Below are positions 35,208 to 45,383 of a stretch of 64,000 nt of DNA, piece after piece. Each line of letters starts with the position of its first letter. Positions within the stretch are counted from its first letter, which is position 1. Source of the stretch: JAQGMV01 sp963828715 (GTDB lineage Bacteria > Pseudomonadota > Gammaproteobacteria > Burkholderiales > SG8-41); contig CAWHFX010000021.1 in the NCBI GenBank assembly GCA_963828715.1, positions 343,829-407,828 on the forward strand, written 5' to 3'. The notes under the pieces were generated by a model. That model was not told the DNA's origin, made no database searches, and was given only the letters and a program-made list of their open reading frames with translations. Both the position numbers and the translations under genes were made by a program.

Positions 35208-35603
35208 CTACTTGGACAGACACTCCTTCATGAATTTCTTGTGGTCGTCGCCCTTCATCGCCTTGTCCTTCGCCTCTTTGTTGCAGGTCCCCATCTTCTC
35301 CTGCTGGGCCGTCTTGGCGGGCTGCTCGGCTTTCGTCGGGTCTTCGCCTTTCAGGCACGAGCTCATATATTTCTTGCGCTCGTCACCCTTGCGATCACCC
35401 GCCTTTTCGGAGCAGTCGCGCATGCGTGCCTGTTGAGCCTTCTGTTTTTCGCTCGGCTCTTTCGAAGCTTTGCTTTCATCACCCTTGGCCGACTTTTCCG
35501 TGGCGGCGGGTGCCTTCTTATCCGCATCCTTGGCTTTGTCCTGCGCAAACGCGAGTGGGGTCGTTGCGAGCATGAAGCACAGCGCGGTCAGCAATCGTTT
35601 CAT
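35208..35603 (-). CDS. PsiF repeat-containing exported protein
   Basis: ATG 35603 follows a GGAGGG site (131 residues). A signal peptide (MKRLLTALCFMLATTPLAFA) precedes a Lys/Ala-rich linker and two PsiF repeats: QQARMRDCSEKAGDRKGDER with KKYMSSCLKG, and QQEKMGTCNKEAKDKAMKGD with HKKFMKECLS. PsiF in E. coli is phosphate-starvation-inducible. Function unknown. Confidence 0.85.
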   Translation of the reverse strand: MKRLLTALCFMLATTPLAFAQDKAKDADKKAPAATEKSAKGDESKASKEPSEKQKAQQARMRDCSEKAGDRKGDERKKYMSSCLKGEDPTKAEQPAKTAQQEKMGTCNKEAKDKAMKGDDHKKFMKECLSK

Positions 35604-35780
35604 CGTGTCCCTCCATGTGGTTATACCGGGCCTCGTGGCGGCCGCCGCGGGCGCCGTCGGCCTTCGCTCAACGCGCGAGCGCAAAACCGGGATGACAACG
35701 CGGCTAGGCCTGCGTCATATGAAACCCGACGCGCCGCGTCAGCGCTTCACTCCCGCAAGAAGTGCTGTGGCGAGACGCCG

Positions 35781-36737
35781 TCAACGCTCGGAACCTTTGA
35801 TGAACTCGTCGAGCACCGCGCACCACGCAACAGCAATATTGCGGCGGTTATAACCTCCACCACCGAAGCCCATGATGCGACCGCGCGTGAGCTCGTTCGC
35901 AAGCCCGCACAGACTGCGTGCAGCGTGCGCATGCGCTTTCGGCGTGTACTGCAGATGCGCGAGCGGATCGCCTGCAACGCTGTCCGCCCCGGCCTGGAAC
36001 AGGATGAAGTCGGGTTTGTGCTGGCGCAGATGCGCGACGACGCGCTCCCATGCGGCGTAGAACTCCTCGTCGCCCCAGCCCGGCTGCATCGGGAGGTTCA
36101 GCTTCAAGCCCTCGCCCGGCCCCGACCCGGTCTCGTAATCGGCGCCGGTGCCCGGATACAGATAACGCCCATCTTCGTGGATATCCGCGTAGATGAGATC
36201 GGGGTCTTCTTCATACGGATAGTACAAACCGTCGCCGTGATGCACGTCGATGTCGACGTAGGCGACCCGCTTCACGCCGTACGTCTTGCGCAGCGTGTCG
36301 ATCACGACGCCGCAGTCGTTGAACACACAGAAACCGGCCGCAGTGCTGCGCCGCGCATGATGCAGGCCGCCGATCGGCTGGAACGTCCGATAGCACTCGC
36401 CGTTCATCACCTGAGCGAGCCCGTCGAGTGCGGCGCCGACCACGTTCGCGGAGGCTTCGTACACCCCGTGGTAGGCAGGTGTGTCGCCGTAATCGATCGA
36501 GCCGTAGCCCTCGTGTGAAAGTACCCGGACGCGTTCGACGTGCTCGGACTTGTGAAAGCGCTCTATTTCTTCGCGGTGCGCTTCCCGAGACGCGCGGAGA
36601 TCGGCCCTGGATGGCAGGCCCTGCTTTACCGCCTCTTTCAAAAATGCATCCTGGCGATCGGTGCCCCACGGGTGTCCGTCAGGGAAACCGTAGAGCCCCA
36701 ACGCGTCGCCGACATAGAGCTGAACCTCGTGTTTCAT
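35781..36737 (-). CDS. histone-deacetylase-family hydrolase (AcuC/acetoin or polyamine type)
   Basis: 318 residues. YFPDGHPWGTDRQDAFLKEA region, then YVDIDVHHGDGLYYPYEEDP with the zinc-binding D and H pair, DADYETGSGPGEG-like zone, and FILFQAGADSVAGDPL with the second metal Asp. RPIGGLHHARRSTAAGFCVF contains the HH active-site dyad. All zinc ligands (D, H, D) are present. Family members deacylate polyamines or proteins such as acetyl-CoA synthetase. Divergent from the glycogen cluster, so it may share a control region. Confidence 0.8.
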   Translation of the reverse strand: MKHEVQLYVGDALGLYGFPDGHPWGTDRQDAFLKEAVKQGLPSRADLRASREAHREEIERFHKSEHVERVRVLSHEGYGSIDYGDTPAYHGVYEASANVVGAALDGLAQVMNGECYRTFQPIGGLHHARRSTAAGFCVFNDCGVVIDTLRKTYGVKRVAYVDIDVHHGDGLYYPYEEDPDLIYADIHEDGRYLYPGTGADYETGSGPGEGLKLNLPMQPGWGDEEFYAAWERVVAHLRQHKPDFILFQAGADSVAGDPLAHLQYTPKAHAHAARSLCGLANELTRGRIMGFGGGGYNRRNIAVAWCAVLDEFIKGSER

Positions 36738-36891
36738 CTACCACCCCTCCGGAAGACGTGGCAGGCAGGCACGCCTCCCCGGCAACATTATAGGCACGCC
36801 GCGCGTTCGGCGATGGCTTCGCCGCTCACGTAGGCACCGCGGATGCTCTGCTATAGTCGCTCCGTTTCGCGCAGGCGCTGCGACCGCAGCG
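36738..36891. promoter_or_regulatory. divergent control region of the glycogen/trehalose cluster
   Basis: 154 bases between the HDAC-like gene and glgB. TGCTATAGT (36849-36857) resembles an extended -10 element pointing to glgB. No clear -35 or operator. Confidence 0.4.
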
Positions 36892-38808
36892 ATGGACCGT
36901 CAGGCCGAGGAATTGCTTCCGACGATTCGCATGAGCAAACTGACCGACCACGACATCTATCTATTCAAGGAAGGCAACCACACCCGTCTCTACGAAAAAC
37001 TCGGTTGCCACATGGACCAGGACGGCGGTGCGCATTTCGCCGTATGGGCTCCCAATGCGCGTTCGGTGTCCGTCATCGGTGACTTCAACGGGTGGGATGC
37101 CGAGAAACACGTGCTCAAGCCGCGCTGGGATGCTTCTGGCATCTGGGAAGTGCACGTGGCAGACGTCGCGCGCGGCATGCCCTACAAGTATCGCGTCACG
37201 TCCAATCAGGGCAGCACCCAGGACAAGGGCGATCCGTTCGCGCTCTTCTGGGAAGATCCGCCGCGCACGGCTTCGCGCGTGTGGACGATCGACTACGACT
37301 GGAAGGACGACGAGTGGATGCGCACGCGCGCTTCGCGCAATTCGCTCGACTCGCCTATTTCGACTTACGAGATACACCTCGGCTCATGGCGGCGGGGACC
37401 GGATAACAGCTTCCTCGGTTATCGCGGGATCGCCGAACCCCTGGTCGAACATCTCAAGCGCGAAGGCTTCACGCATGTCGAACTGATGCCGATCACCGAG
37501 CATCCGTTCTACGGATCGTGGGGTTACCAGACGACGGGCTATTTCGCGCCGACCGCACGCTACGGCACGCCGCAGGACTTCATGTATCTCGTGGACCTGC
37601 TGCATCAGAACGGGATCGCGGTCATCCTCGATTGGGTGCCCTCGCACTTTCCCAACGACGAGCACGGACTCTATCGGTTCGACGGTACGCATCTCTACGA
37701 ACACGCGGACCCGCGCCAGGGCTATCATCCGGAGTGGAACAGCGCCATCTTCAATTACGGGCGCAACGAGGTGCGGGCGTTCCTCACGTCGAGCGCACTT
37801 TTCTGGCTCGAGCGCTATCACATCGACGGTCTGCGCGTCGACGCCGTCGCGTCGATGCTCTATCTCGATTACGGAAGGCGTGGCGGCGACTGGATTCCCA
37901 ACCGCTACGGTGGCCGCGAGAACCTGGCAGCCATCCACTTCCTGCGCAGCCTCAACGAAGCCGTCTACCGCGATCACCCCGACACGCAGATGATCGCGGA
38001 AGAGTCGACGGCATGGCCGATGGTTTCACGACCGATCTACATCGGTGGTCTCGGTTTCGGGCTCAAGTGGAACATGGGCTGGATGCACGACACGCTCGGC
38101 TACATGCGTCAGGATCCCATTCACCGCAAATATCATCATGGCGAGCTCACGTTCTCGCTCATCTACGCCTTTCACGAAAACTTCGTGCTGCCGCTTTCGC
38201 ACGACGAAGTGGTATACGGAAAAGGCTCGCTCATCGGCAAAATGCCCGGCGACGTGTGGCAGCAGTTCGCGAACCTGCGGCTGCTTTACGGCTACATGTG
38301 GGCTCACCCCGGCAAGAAGCTCTTGTTCATGGGCGGAGAGTTCGGCCAGCGTCGTGAGTGGCAACACGAGGAAAGCCTCGAGTGGTGGGTGCTGCAGCAT
38401 CACGAGCATAGCGGGCTGCAGCAGTGGGTCGCCGATCTCAACCGGCTGTATGTCGCCGAGCCTGCTCTGCATCAGCGCGATTTCGAGCCCGGTGGATTCG
38501 AATGGATCGACTGTTGCGATGCCGATGAAAGCGCGCTCTCGTTCGTTCGTAACTCGAGGACCGGCAGCCGTGCCGTGCTCGTCGTCTGCAACTTCACACC
38601 CGTGCCGCGCGAAAACTATCTCCTGGGTGTCCCCGAACCGGGCTTCTGGAAAGAGTTGCTGAACTCGGACGCAACGGTTTACGGCGGCAGCGGAATGGGT
38701 AATTACGGTGGTGTCGATTCGCATCCGGTGCCTGTTCACGGCCGCTTTCACTCGATACGCATTACGTTGCCGCCGCTCGCGGTGGTTTATTTCAAGCATG
38801 AACGCTAG
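36892..38808 (+). CDS. glgB: 1,4-alpha-glucan branching enzyme
   Basis: Introduces alpha-1,6 branches into glucan (GH13_9). 638 residues; an internal ATG at 36931 may be the real start. One N-terminal CBM48 (FAVWAPNARSVSVIGDFNGW) then the barrel: SWGYQTTGYFAPTARYGTPQ, DGLRVDAVASMLYLDYGRRG with nucleophile D317, MIAEESTAWPMVSRP (acid) and FVLPLSHDEVVYGKGS (third Asp). It is the short type without the extra N1 module. glgE starts inside its last codons. Confidence 0.95.
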   Translation: MDRQAEELLPTIRMSKLTDHDIYLFKEGNHTRLYEKLGCHMDQDGGAHFAVWAPNARSVSVIGDFNGWDAEKHVLKPRWDASGIWEVHVADVARGMPYKYRVTSNQGSTQDKGDPFALFWEDPPRTASRVWTIDYDWKDDEWMRTRASRNSLDSPISTYEIHLGSWRRGPDNSFLGYRGIAEPLVEHLKREGFTHVELMPITEHPFYGSWGYQTTGYFAPTARYGTPQDFMYLVDLLHQNGIAVILDWVPSHFPNDEHGLYRFDGTHLYEHADPRQGYHPEWNSAIFNYGRNEVRAFLTSSALFWLERYHIDGLRVDAVASMLYLDYGRRGGDWIPNRYGGRENLAAIHFLRSLNEAVYRDHPDTQMIAEESTAWPMVSRPIYIGGLGFGLKWNMGWMHDTLGYMRQDPIHRKYHHGELTFSLIYAFHENFVLPLSHDEVVYGKGSLIGKMPGDVWQQFANLRLLYGYMWAHPGKKLLFMGGEFGQRREWQHEESLEWWVLQHHEHSGLQQWVADLNRLYVAEPALHQRDFEPGGFEWIDCCDADESALSFVRNSRTGSRAVLVVCNFTPVPRENYLLGVPEPGFWKELLNSDATVYGGSGMGNYGGVDSHPVPVHGRFHSIRITLPPLAVVYFKHER

Positions 38809-40816
38809 GCTTCCACGCACACCTAAGGCGAGCGCGCGCAATCCGCGCCGCACCCGTGCCGATGGACGCGTGCGCGCCGTCATCGACCGTATCCTGCCCG
38901 AAGTCGACTGCGGACGTTTCCCCGCGAAACGTATCATCGGCGATACGGTCGTCATCGAGGCCGACGTGTTCGGCGACGGACACGACGTGCTCGCATGCAT
39001 GCTGGGTTACCGGCACGAGGACGAGCCCGAATGGCACGAAGTGCCGATGACGCTCACGGTAAACGATCGCTGGCGCGCCGATTTCAAGCTCGACCGCCTC
39101 GGCCGATACCGCTATACCGTGAGCGCCTGGGTCGACCGCTTTCTTTCGTGGCGCCACGACTTCAAGCGCCGGGTCGATCCCGCCGATATCGCGGCGGCCG
39201 CGCGCGTCGGCGGCAAACTCATAGCTGAAGCCGCAAGCCGTGCCCCGCGCGAAGACGCCGCGCGCCTGCGCGAGTGGGCCAAGCAACTCGGCGCTGCGAC
39301 CGATACACAGGACATTCAACGCGTCGCGCTCGACGAAACGCTCGCAGCGCTCGCAGAAAGCTATCCCGACCGCCGTTTCGCATCCGTATACGAGCGCGAG
39401 CTGAAGATCGTCGTCGATCCGCCGCGCGCGCGTTTTTCGAGCTGGTACGAGCTTTTTCCGCGCTCGACGAGTGCACAACCCGGCCGCCACGGTACCTTTC
39501 GTGATGTCGAGGCGCGCCTTCCCTACGTGCGCGAGCTTGGCTTCGATGTGCTTTACCTGCCGCCCATTCATCCCATTGGGCGGATCAAGCGCAAGGGCAA
39601 GAACAATGCGCTGGACGCCGCGCCGGACGACGTAGGCAGTCCATGGGCGATCGGATCGGACGAAGGCGGGCACAAGACCGTTCATCCGGAGCTCGGCCCG
39701 CTGGAGGACTTCCGCCACCTGGTCGCGACTGCGCGCGACATGGGCATCGAGGTCGCGCTCGATATCGCGTTCCAGTCAGCGCCGGACCACCCGTACGTGA
39801 AAGCGCATCCGGAGTGGTTCACGTGGCGGCCCGACGGCACCGTGCAATACGCAGAAAATCCGCCCAAGAAGTACCAGGACATCTATCCTTTCAACTTCGA
39901 AAGCGAAGAATGGACGGCGCTGTGGGAGGAACTGAAGAGCGTCTTCGAGTTCTGGATCGACCAGGGCGTGAGGATTTTCCGCGTCGACAATCCGCACACG
40001 AAGCCCTTTCCGTTCTGGGAATGGGCGATCCAGGCGCTGAAAGCGGCGCATCCGGATCTGATTTTTCTGTCGGAAGCATTCACCCGTCCCAAGATCATGC
40101 ACCGGCTGGCGAAGCTCGGTTTCACGCACTCGTATACCTACTTCGCCTGGCGCAACACGAAGCACGAGCTGATCGAATACTTCACCGAGCTCGCTCACGG
40201 CCCGGGCCGCGAGTACTTCCGGCCGAATGTATGGCCGAATACGCCCGACATTCTGACGGCCTATCTGCAGCACAACGGCAGAGCGGGTTTCTGCGCCCGG
40301 CTTCTGCTGGCGTCGACACTTGCGGCAAACTATGGCATCTACGGACCGGCATTCGAACTGCTCGAGCACGTGCCGCGCGAGCCGGGCAGCGAAGAATATC
40401 TTCACTCCGAGAAATACGAGATCCGGACGTGGGACCTCGAACGCCCGGAGAGTCTGCGCTACCTGATCGCGAGCGTGAATGCGATCCGGCGCAGCAATCC
40501 GGCGCTGCAGGACGACGCGACACTGCATTTCGAAACGGTCGCGAACGATCAGCTCCTCGCCTATACCAAAGCGACGGCGGACCTCGGCAATGTCCTGCTC
40601 ATCGTGGTGAACATCGACCCGCACTATCGCCAAAGCGGATACGTGGAAGTGGACCTCGGCCGCATCGGCATCGATCCGCGGAGGTCCTACGGCGTCCACG
40701 ACCTCCTTACCGATGCGCGCTATACGTGGAACGGGCCGCGCAATTACGTACAGCTGGAACCCGGCATCGCGCATATCTTCGCGGTCACCCAGGCGCCCGC
40801 GCCGGCAACGGCCTGA
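38798..40816 (+). CDS. glgE: alpha-1,4-glucan:maltose-1-phosphate maltosyltransferase
   Basis: Extends glucan with maltose from maltose 1-phosphate (GH13_3). ATG 38798 overlaps the glgB end by 11 bases; 672 residues. N-terminal all-beta and helical domains (to about residue 205), then the barrel with HPIGRIKRKGKNNALDAAPD, GVRIFRVDNPHTKPFPFWEW (nucleophile D397) and LSEAFTRPKIMHRLAKLGF (acid E426). QHNGRAGFCARLLLASTLAA is typical of GlgE. It uses the product of the maltokinase fused to TreS, which is encoded next. Confidence 0.95.
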   Translation: MNARLPRTPKASARNPRRTRADGRVRAVIDRILPEVDCGRFPAKRIIGDTVVIEADVFGDGHDVLACMLGYRHEDEPEWHEVPMTLTVNDRWRADFKLDRLGRYRYTVSAWVDRFLSWRHDFKRRVDPADIAAAARVGGKLIAEAASRAPREDAARLREWAKQLGAATDTQDIQRVALDETLAALAESYPDRRFASVYERELKIVVDPPRARFSSWYELFPRSTSAQPGRHGTFRDVEARLPYVRELGFDVLYLPPIHPIGRIKRKGKNNALDAAPDDVGSPWAIGSDEGGHKTVHPELGPLEDFRHLVATARDMGIEVALDIAFQSAPDHPYVKAHPEWFTWRPDGTVQYAENPPKKYQDIYPFNFESEEWTALWEELKSVFEFWIDQGVRIFRVDNPHTKPFPFWEWAIQALKAAHPDLIFLSEAFTRPKIMHRLAKLGFTHSYTYFAWRNTKHELIEYFTELAHGPGREYFRPNVWPNTPDILTAYLQHNGRAGFCARLLLASTLAANYGIYGPAFELLEHVPREPGSEEYLHSEKYEIRTWDLERPESLRYLIASVNAIRRSNPALQDDATLHFETVANDQLLAYTKATADLGNVLLIVVNIDPHYRQSGYVEVDLGRIGIDPRRSYGVHDLLTDARYTWNGPRNYVQLEPGIAHIFAVTQAPAPATA

Positions 40817-40819
40817 ACG

Positions 40820-41096
40820 TTAGGGAACCTCTGAACAAGTCCCACGTGGAGCGCGTTACGACCAGGGCGCGATGGATGCAAGGAGCGCGACGAAGGTGAT
40901 ATCGCGAATATCAGCAAGGAGCGCGACGCAGCAGACGCGTGGTCTGGTCGTAACCCCAAGGGACAGGCCGATCCTGGCGCATTGCGTCGTCGGAACCCCT
41001 CGCAATATTCGCGATATTGCTTCGGGCTTCCTCCTAGCACTGCATCCAGGCTTGGCTCCGTCGCACCCGCGCCGGGCTTATTCAGAGGTTCCCTAA
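40820..41096. mobile_element. MITE-like element with 20-bp terminal inverted repeats
   Basis: The ends TTAGGGAACCTCTGAACAAG (40820-40839) and CTTATTCAGAGGTTCCCTAA (41077-41096) are inverted repeats with 19 of 20 matches. Inside are further inverted arms (GATATCGCGAATATC-like and AATATTCGCGATATT-like around 40905 and 41010). No ORF of note. Length 277 bases fits a non-autonomous element. The GGGAACCTCTGAA ends resemble IS5-group elements by eye. The right end lies one base before the treS start codon. Confidence 0.75.
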
Positions 41097-41097
41097 A

Positions 41098-44000
41098 ATG
41101 GACACCCCCATGGAAGCCTTCGCTGCAGGCGACGTCGAGGAGGTCGCGGAAGACGGACCCGCCGCTGATGAACCGCTCTGGTACAAGGACGCGGTCATCT
41201 ATCAGCTCCACGTCAAGGCGTTCTTCGACTCCAACGACGACGGCATTGGCGATTTCCGGGGGCTCACCTCCAAGCTCGACTACATCCGCGAGCTCGGCGT
41301 CAACGCGATCTGGCTGCTGCCCTTCTATCCGTCGCCGCTGAAGGACGACGGATACGATGTCGCCGACTACCGGAACGTGCATCCGATGTACGGGACGCGC
41401 GCCGATTTCCGCACTTTCCTGCGCGAGGCACACCGCGCCGGGCTGAAAGTGATCACGGAGCTGGTGGTCAACCATACGTCGGACCAGCACCCGTGGTTCC
41501 AGGCGGCGCGCCGCGCACCGCAACACTCGACGAAGCGCAATTTCTACGTCTGGAGCGACGACCCGACGAAATACAGCCAGACGCGCATCATCTTCACCGA
41601 CACGGAAACCTCGAACTGGGCGTGGGACGACGTCGCGAACGCCTACTACTGGCATCGCTTCTTCAGCCATCAGCCCGATCTGAACTTCGACAATCCGCTC
41701 GTGCTGAAGGCCGTCATCCGGGTGATGCGTTTCTGGCTGGATATGGGTGTCGACGGGTTCCGGCTCGACGCGATCCCCTACCTGTGCGAACGCGAAGGCA
41801 CCAACAACGAGAACCTGCCGGAGACGCACGACGTCATCAAGCAGGTTCGCAAGACGCTCGACTCGCTGTACAAGAACAAACTGCTCCTCGCCGAAGCGAA
41901 CCAGTGGCCCGAAGACGTCCGCGAATACTTCGGCAACGCCGACGAATGCAACATGGCGTATCACTTCCCGCTGATGCCGCGGATGTACATGGCGATCGCG
42001 CAGGAAGACCGCTACCCGGTCGTCGAGATCATGCAGCAGACGCCGGACATTCCCGAGACCTGTCAGTGGGCGATTTTTCTGCGCAACCACGACGAGCTCA
42101 CGCTCGAGATGGTGACGCACAAGGAACGCGACTACATGTATCGCATGTATGCCGCCGACCCGCGTGCGCGGATCAATCTCGGCATCCGCAGACGCCTCGC
42201 GCCGCTCATGGAAAACGACATGGACAGCGTGAAGCTCATGAACAGCCTGCTTCTGTCCATGCCAGGTTCGCCGATCGTCTACTACGGCGACGAGATCGGG
42301 ATGGGGGACAACATCTTCCTCGGCGACCGCAACGGCGTGCGCACACCGATGCAGTGGAGCCCCGATCGCAACGCCGGCTTCTCCCGCGCCGATCCGCAGC
42401 GGCTGTACCTGCCGCCGATCATGGATCCGATCTACGGCTACGAAGCCGTCAACGTGGAAGCGCAGACGCGCGAGCCCGGATCGCTCCTGAACTGGATGAA
42501 GCGCATGCTCGCCGTGCGCAAGACGAGCCGCGCGTTCGGACGCGGCCGCCTCACTTTCCTGCGGCCCGGCAATCGCAAGATTCTTGCATATCTGCGGGAG
42601 CTCGGTGACGAAGCAATCCTGTGCGTTGCCAATGTCGGCCGCTCGGCGCAGCCGGTCGAGCTCGATCTCTCGCGTTTCCGCGGACGCGTGCCGCTCGAGC
42701 TGCTCGGCAGGACGCCGTTCCCACCGATTGGCGAGCTGCCGTACATGCTGACGTTGCCCGCGCACGGGTTTTACTGGTTCCGGCTCGCCACCGACGTGCC
42801 GGTGCCGCATTGGCACGAGGAGCGTTCCACGCCTGAAGACCTTCCCATCATCGTACTCTTCGACGGCTGGACCAGTTTCTTCCGCGATCGCGTGGTGCCG
42901 TGGCGCATCGGGCTCGCGGAGAAAACGCGCACGCAGCTCGAGGTCGAAGTGCTCCCGCGCTACGTCCAGGCGCAGCGCTGGTATGCCGCCAAAGGCGAAA
43001 CGATCAAGGCACTGCGGCTTACCGACTACCTGCTCTGGGATGCGCCCGGCGGGAAGTGGATGGTCGCGCTTTTCACGACCGAGGGCGGCAGCGAGCCTGC
43101 GACCTATTTCGTGCCGCTCGCGCTGGCGTGGGAAGACACCGACGAAGAGAAGATGCGCAGCATGGGCGCGGTGACTCTCGCGCGGGTGCGCCAGCAGGCG
43201 AACGTCGGCGTGTTGGCCGACGCGTTCGGCGATGAGGTCTTCGCCCGAAACATCGCAGCCATGATCGGGCGCGGCGGAGAACTGCCGACGGCCCGCGGAA
43301 CGCTTCAGTTCGTGCCCACGCGCGCATTCCCCGAAATTACCGGCAGCGATCTCGCGACGTTGCCGGTGGGCATACCGCACGGCCTGAGCAGCAACTCAAT
43401 CGTGACCCTCGGCGATCGCGTATTCCTCAAGGCGTATCGGCGGATACGCAAGGGGGTCAATCCGGAAGTGGAGATCGGGCGCTTCCTGACCGAAGTCGCG
43501 CAGTTTCCGAACTGCGTTCCCCTGGCAGGCGTGATCGAGCACAAGGATGCCGAGGGCGCGGTCTCCACGCTGGCACTGCTCCAGGCGTACGTGCGCAATC
43601 AGGGCGACGGCTGGACCTACACGCTCGAATATCTTGCGCGCTTCCTCGACACCCAGCGCGCACTGGTCGAAGCCGCCCCCGACGTTCACGGCGCCTACCT
43701 CGCCTTGATCCATACGCTCGGCGTGCGCACCGCCGAGCTTCATGTCGCATTCTCGAAAGGAATGAACGACCCCGCCTTCGCGCCCGAACCGGCAACCGAG
43801 CAGGATTTCGCGAACTGGACGCAGCGCGTTCGCGATGACGCGACCGCCTCGCTCGAGCTTCTCGCGCGTCGCGCGGACGGCCTGACTGGCGTTGCCGCGG
43901 CGGATGCGCGGACGCTGCTTGCACGCGGCGACGATCTGATGGCGCGCATCAATGCGCTGCATGCACCGGAAAGCGGCATGATCAAGACGCGCCATCACGG

Positions 44001-44449
44001 CGACTACCATTTGGGGCAGGTGCTGATCAGCAAAAACGACTTCATCATCACGGACTTCGAAGGCGAACCGGCGCGGTCGCTGGAGGAGCGCCGGGCCAAG
44101 CATTCGCCGATCCGCGACGTAGCGGGAATGGTGAGATCGTTCAGCTATGCGGCCGGGGCCGCGCTCGGGCGCACCGTCGAATCACCCGAAGACGAAGCGA
44201 AGCTCGGACCGCTCGCCGCCGATTGGGAAACGGAGACGCGCGCCACGTTCCTCTCTGCTTACGACGAGGTCGCGCGCAGCTGCCGGTCTGTACGCGTACG
44301 AGGCCGACATGCGTGCCCTGCTCGAGCTCTTCGAAATCGAGAAAGCGTTGTACGAGCTGCGCTACGAGCTCAACAACCGTCCCGATTGGGTACGCTGGCC
44401 ATTGGCTGGCATACTACGGCTCCTGCCGACAACCGACGGCTCGCCCTAG
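41098..44449 (+). CDS. treS: trehalose synthase/maltokinase fusion (frameshift near C-terminus)
   Basis: TreS part (GH13_16, residues about 25-570) interconverts trehalose and maltose: DGFRLDAIPYLCEREGTNNE with the nucleophile Asp, LLAEANQWPEDVREYF acid, FLRNHDELTLEMVTH third Asp. The maltokinase part (about 600-1110, Pep2/Mak type) makes maltose 1-phosphate for GlgE: MIKTRHHGDYHLGQVLI and FIITDFEGEPARSLEERR carry the catalytic Asp and metal site. At 44276-44280 one extra base shifts the frame; the true end (AAGLYAYEADMRALLELFEI, then ALYELRYELNNRPDWV) is in the next frame, stop 44449. Read straight it ends at 44487 with a nonsense tail. The start codon sits against a MITE. Confidence 0.9.
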
Positions 44450-44553
44450 CGGCGCGACGCGGTTCGCCAACGACCGCTCTTTCCTGAGCGGACAGGACAG
44501 TCATCGACGGCAGCGCTTCCGGGCGCGTGCCGTACTGCTACGCTGGAGGTCAC

Positions 44554-45276
44554 ATGGACGATATGAATACGCTGCTCGAGCCTGCGCGCCTTGCGCTCGC
44601 CCACGTCGTCGCCTTCCTGCCCAGGCTCGCCATTGCCCTCACCGCGGTGGTGGTAGCCTGGCTGCTCGCGAAGGCGGCACGCTTCGCCGTCGTCAAGGCG
44701 ATGCGCGCGATCAACTTCAATGTGCTCACGGAGCGCGCCGGACTCGACGAATTCCTGCGCCAGGGCGGTATACGAAGCGACACGACCGATATCTTCGGCG
44801 TGCTCGTTTACTGGCTCATCGTGCTCGCCGGTTTCGTGCTCGCGTTCAATACGCTCGGCCTCGATTACATCACCGATCTCCTGAGGCGCGTGGTGATGTT
44901 CGTGCCGCGGCTCATGGTAGCGCTCGTCATTCTCGCGTTCGGCGCGTATTTCGCGCGCTTCATCGCCGGCGCGGTCATGGCGTATTGCCGTACCATCGGC
45001 CTGCAGGATGGCGACATCCTCGGCACGCTCGCACAGTACGCAATACTTGCGTTCGTCGTCCTGATCGCGCTCGAGCAGATGCAGATCGGCGGCGATATCG
45101 TGCGCTACAGTTTCCTGATCGTGCTCGCGGGTATCGTTTTCGCGCTGTCGCTTGCGTTCGGGCTCGGCGGCAAGAACTGGGCGGCCGAACTTCTCGAGAG
45201 CTGGTGGCCGCGGCGCCGCCGCGAACCGGCCGAGATCATCGAAACACCGCGACGGCGAGCGAACGACAAGTTCTGA
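44554..45276 (+). CDS. mechanosensitive-channel-like small membrane protein
   Basis: 240 residues from ATG 44554 behind GGAGGT. Five hydrophobic segments: LALAHVVAFLPRLAIALTAV, VLVYWLIVLAGFVLAFNTLG, RRVVMFVPRLMVALVILAFG, LAQYAILAFVVLIALEQM and YSFLIVLAGIVFALSLAFGL. The repeated pattern of a TM helix with a conserved Gly matches the conserved TM-helix (MscS-associated, PF05552-like) family. It lacks the beta-domain and C-terminal vestibule of MscS. Its place in a trehalose cluster suggests an osmotic link, which is inference. Confidence 0.7.
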   Translation: MDDMNTLLEPARLALAHVVAFLPRLAIALTAVVVAWLLAKAARFAVVKAMRAINFNVLTERAGLDEFLRQGGIRSDTTDIFGVLVYWLIVLAGFVLAFNTLGLDYITDLLRRVVMFVPRLMVALVILAFGAYFARFIAGAVMAYCRTIGLQDGDILGTLAQYAILAFVVLIALEQMQIGGDIVRYSFLIVLAGIVFALSLAFGLGGKNWAAELLESWWPRRRREPAEIIETPRRRANDKF

Positions 45277-45383
45277 CCGCCTGAGCGCCGAGGCCGGCGG
45301 CTGAACGCGACTCCGTGGTGCGTGCGGTTCAGCGTTTCGTGTCGCTTCGAAGGTTCGCAGCAGGGGAAGGAGTTCGTGCGGAC

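Noticed and set aside
40744..43380. 878-codon open frame on the minus strand
   Set aside because: It lies antisense to treS-maltokinase and is an effect of high GC and codon bias. The plus-strand protein has all catalytic motifs.
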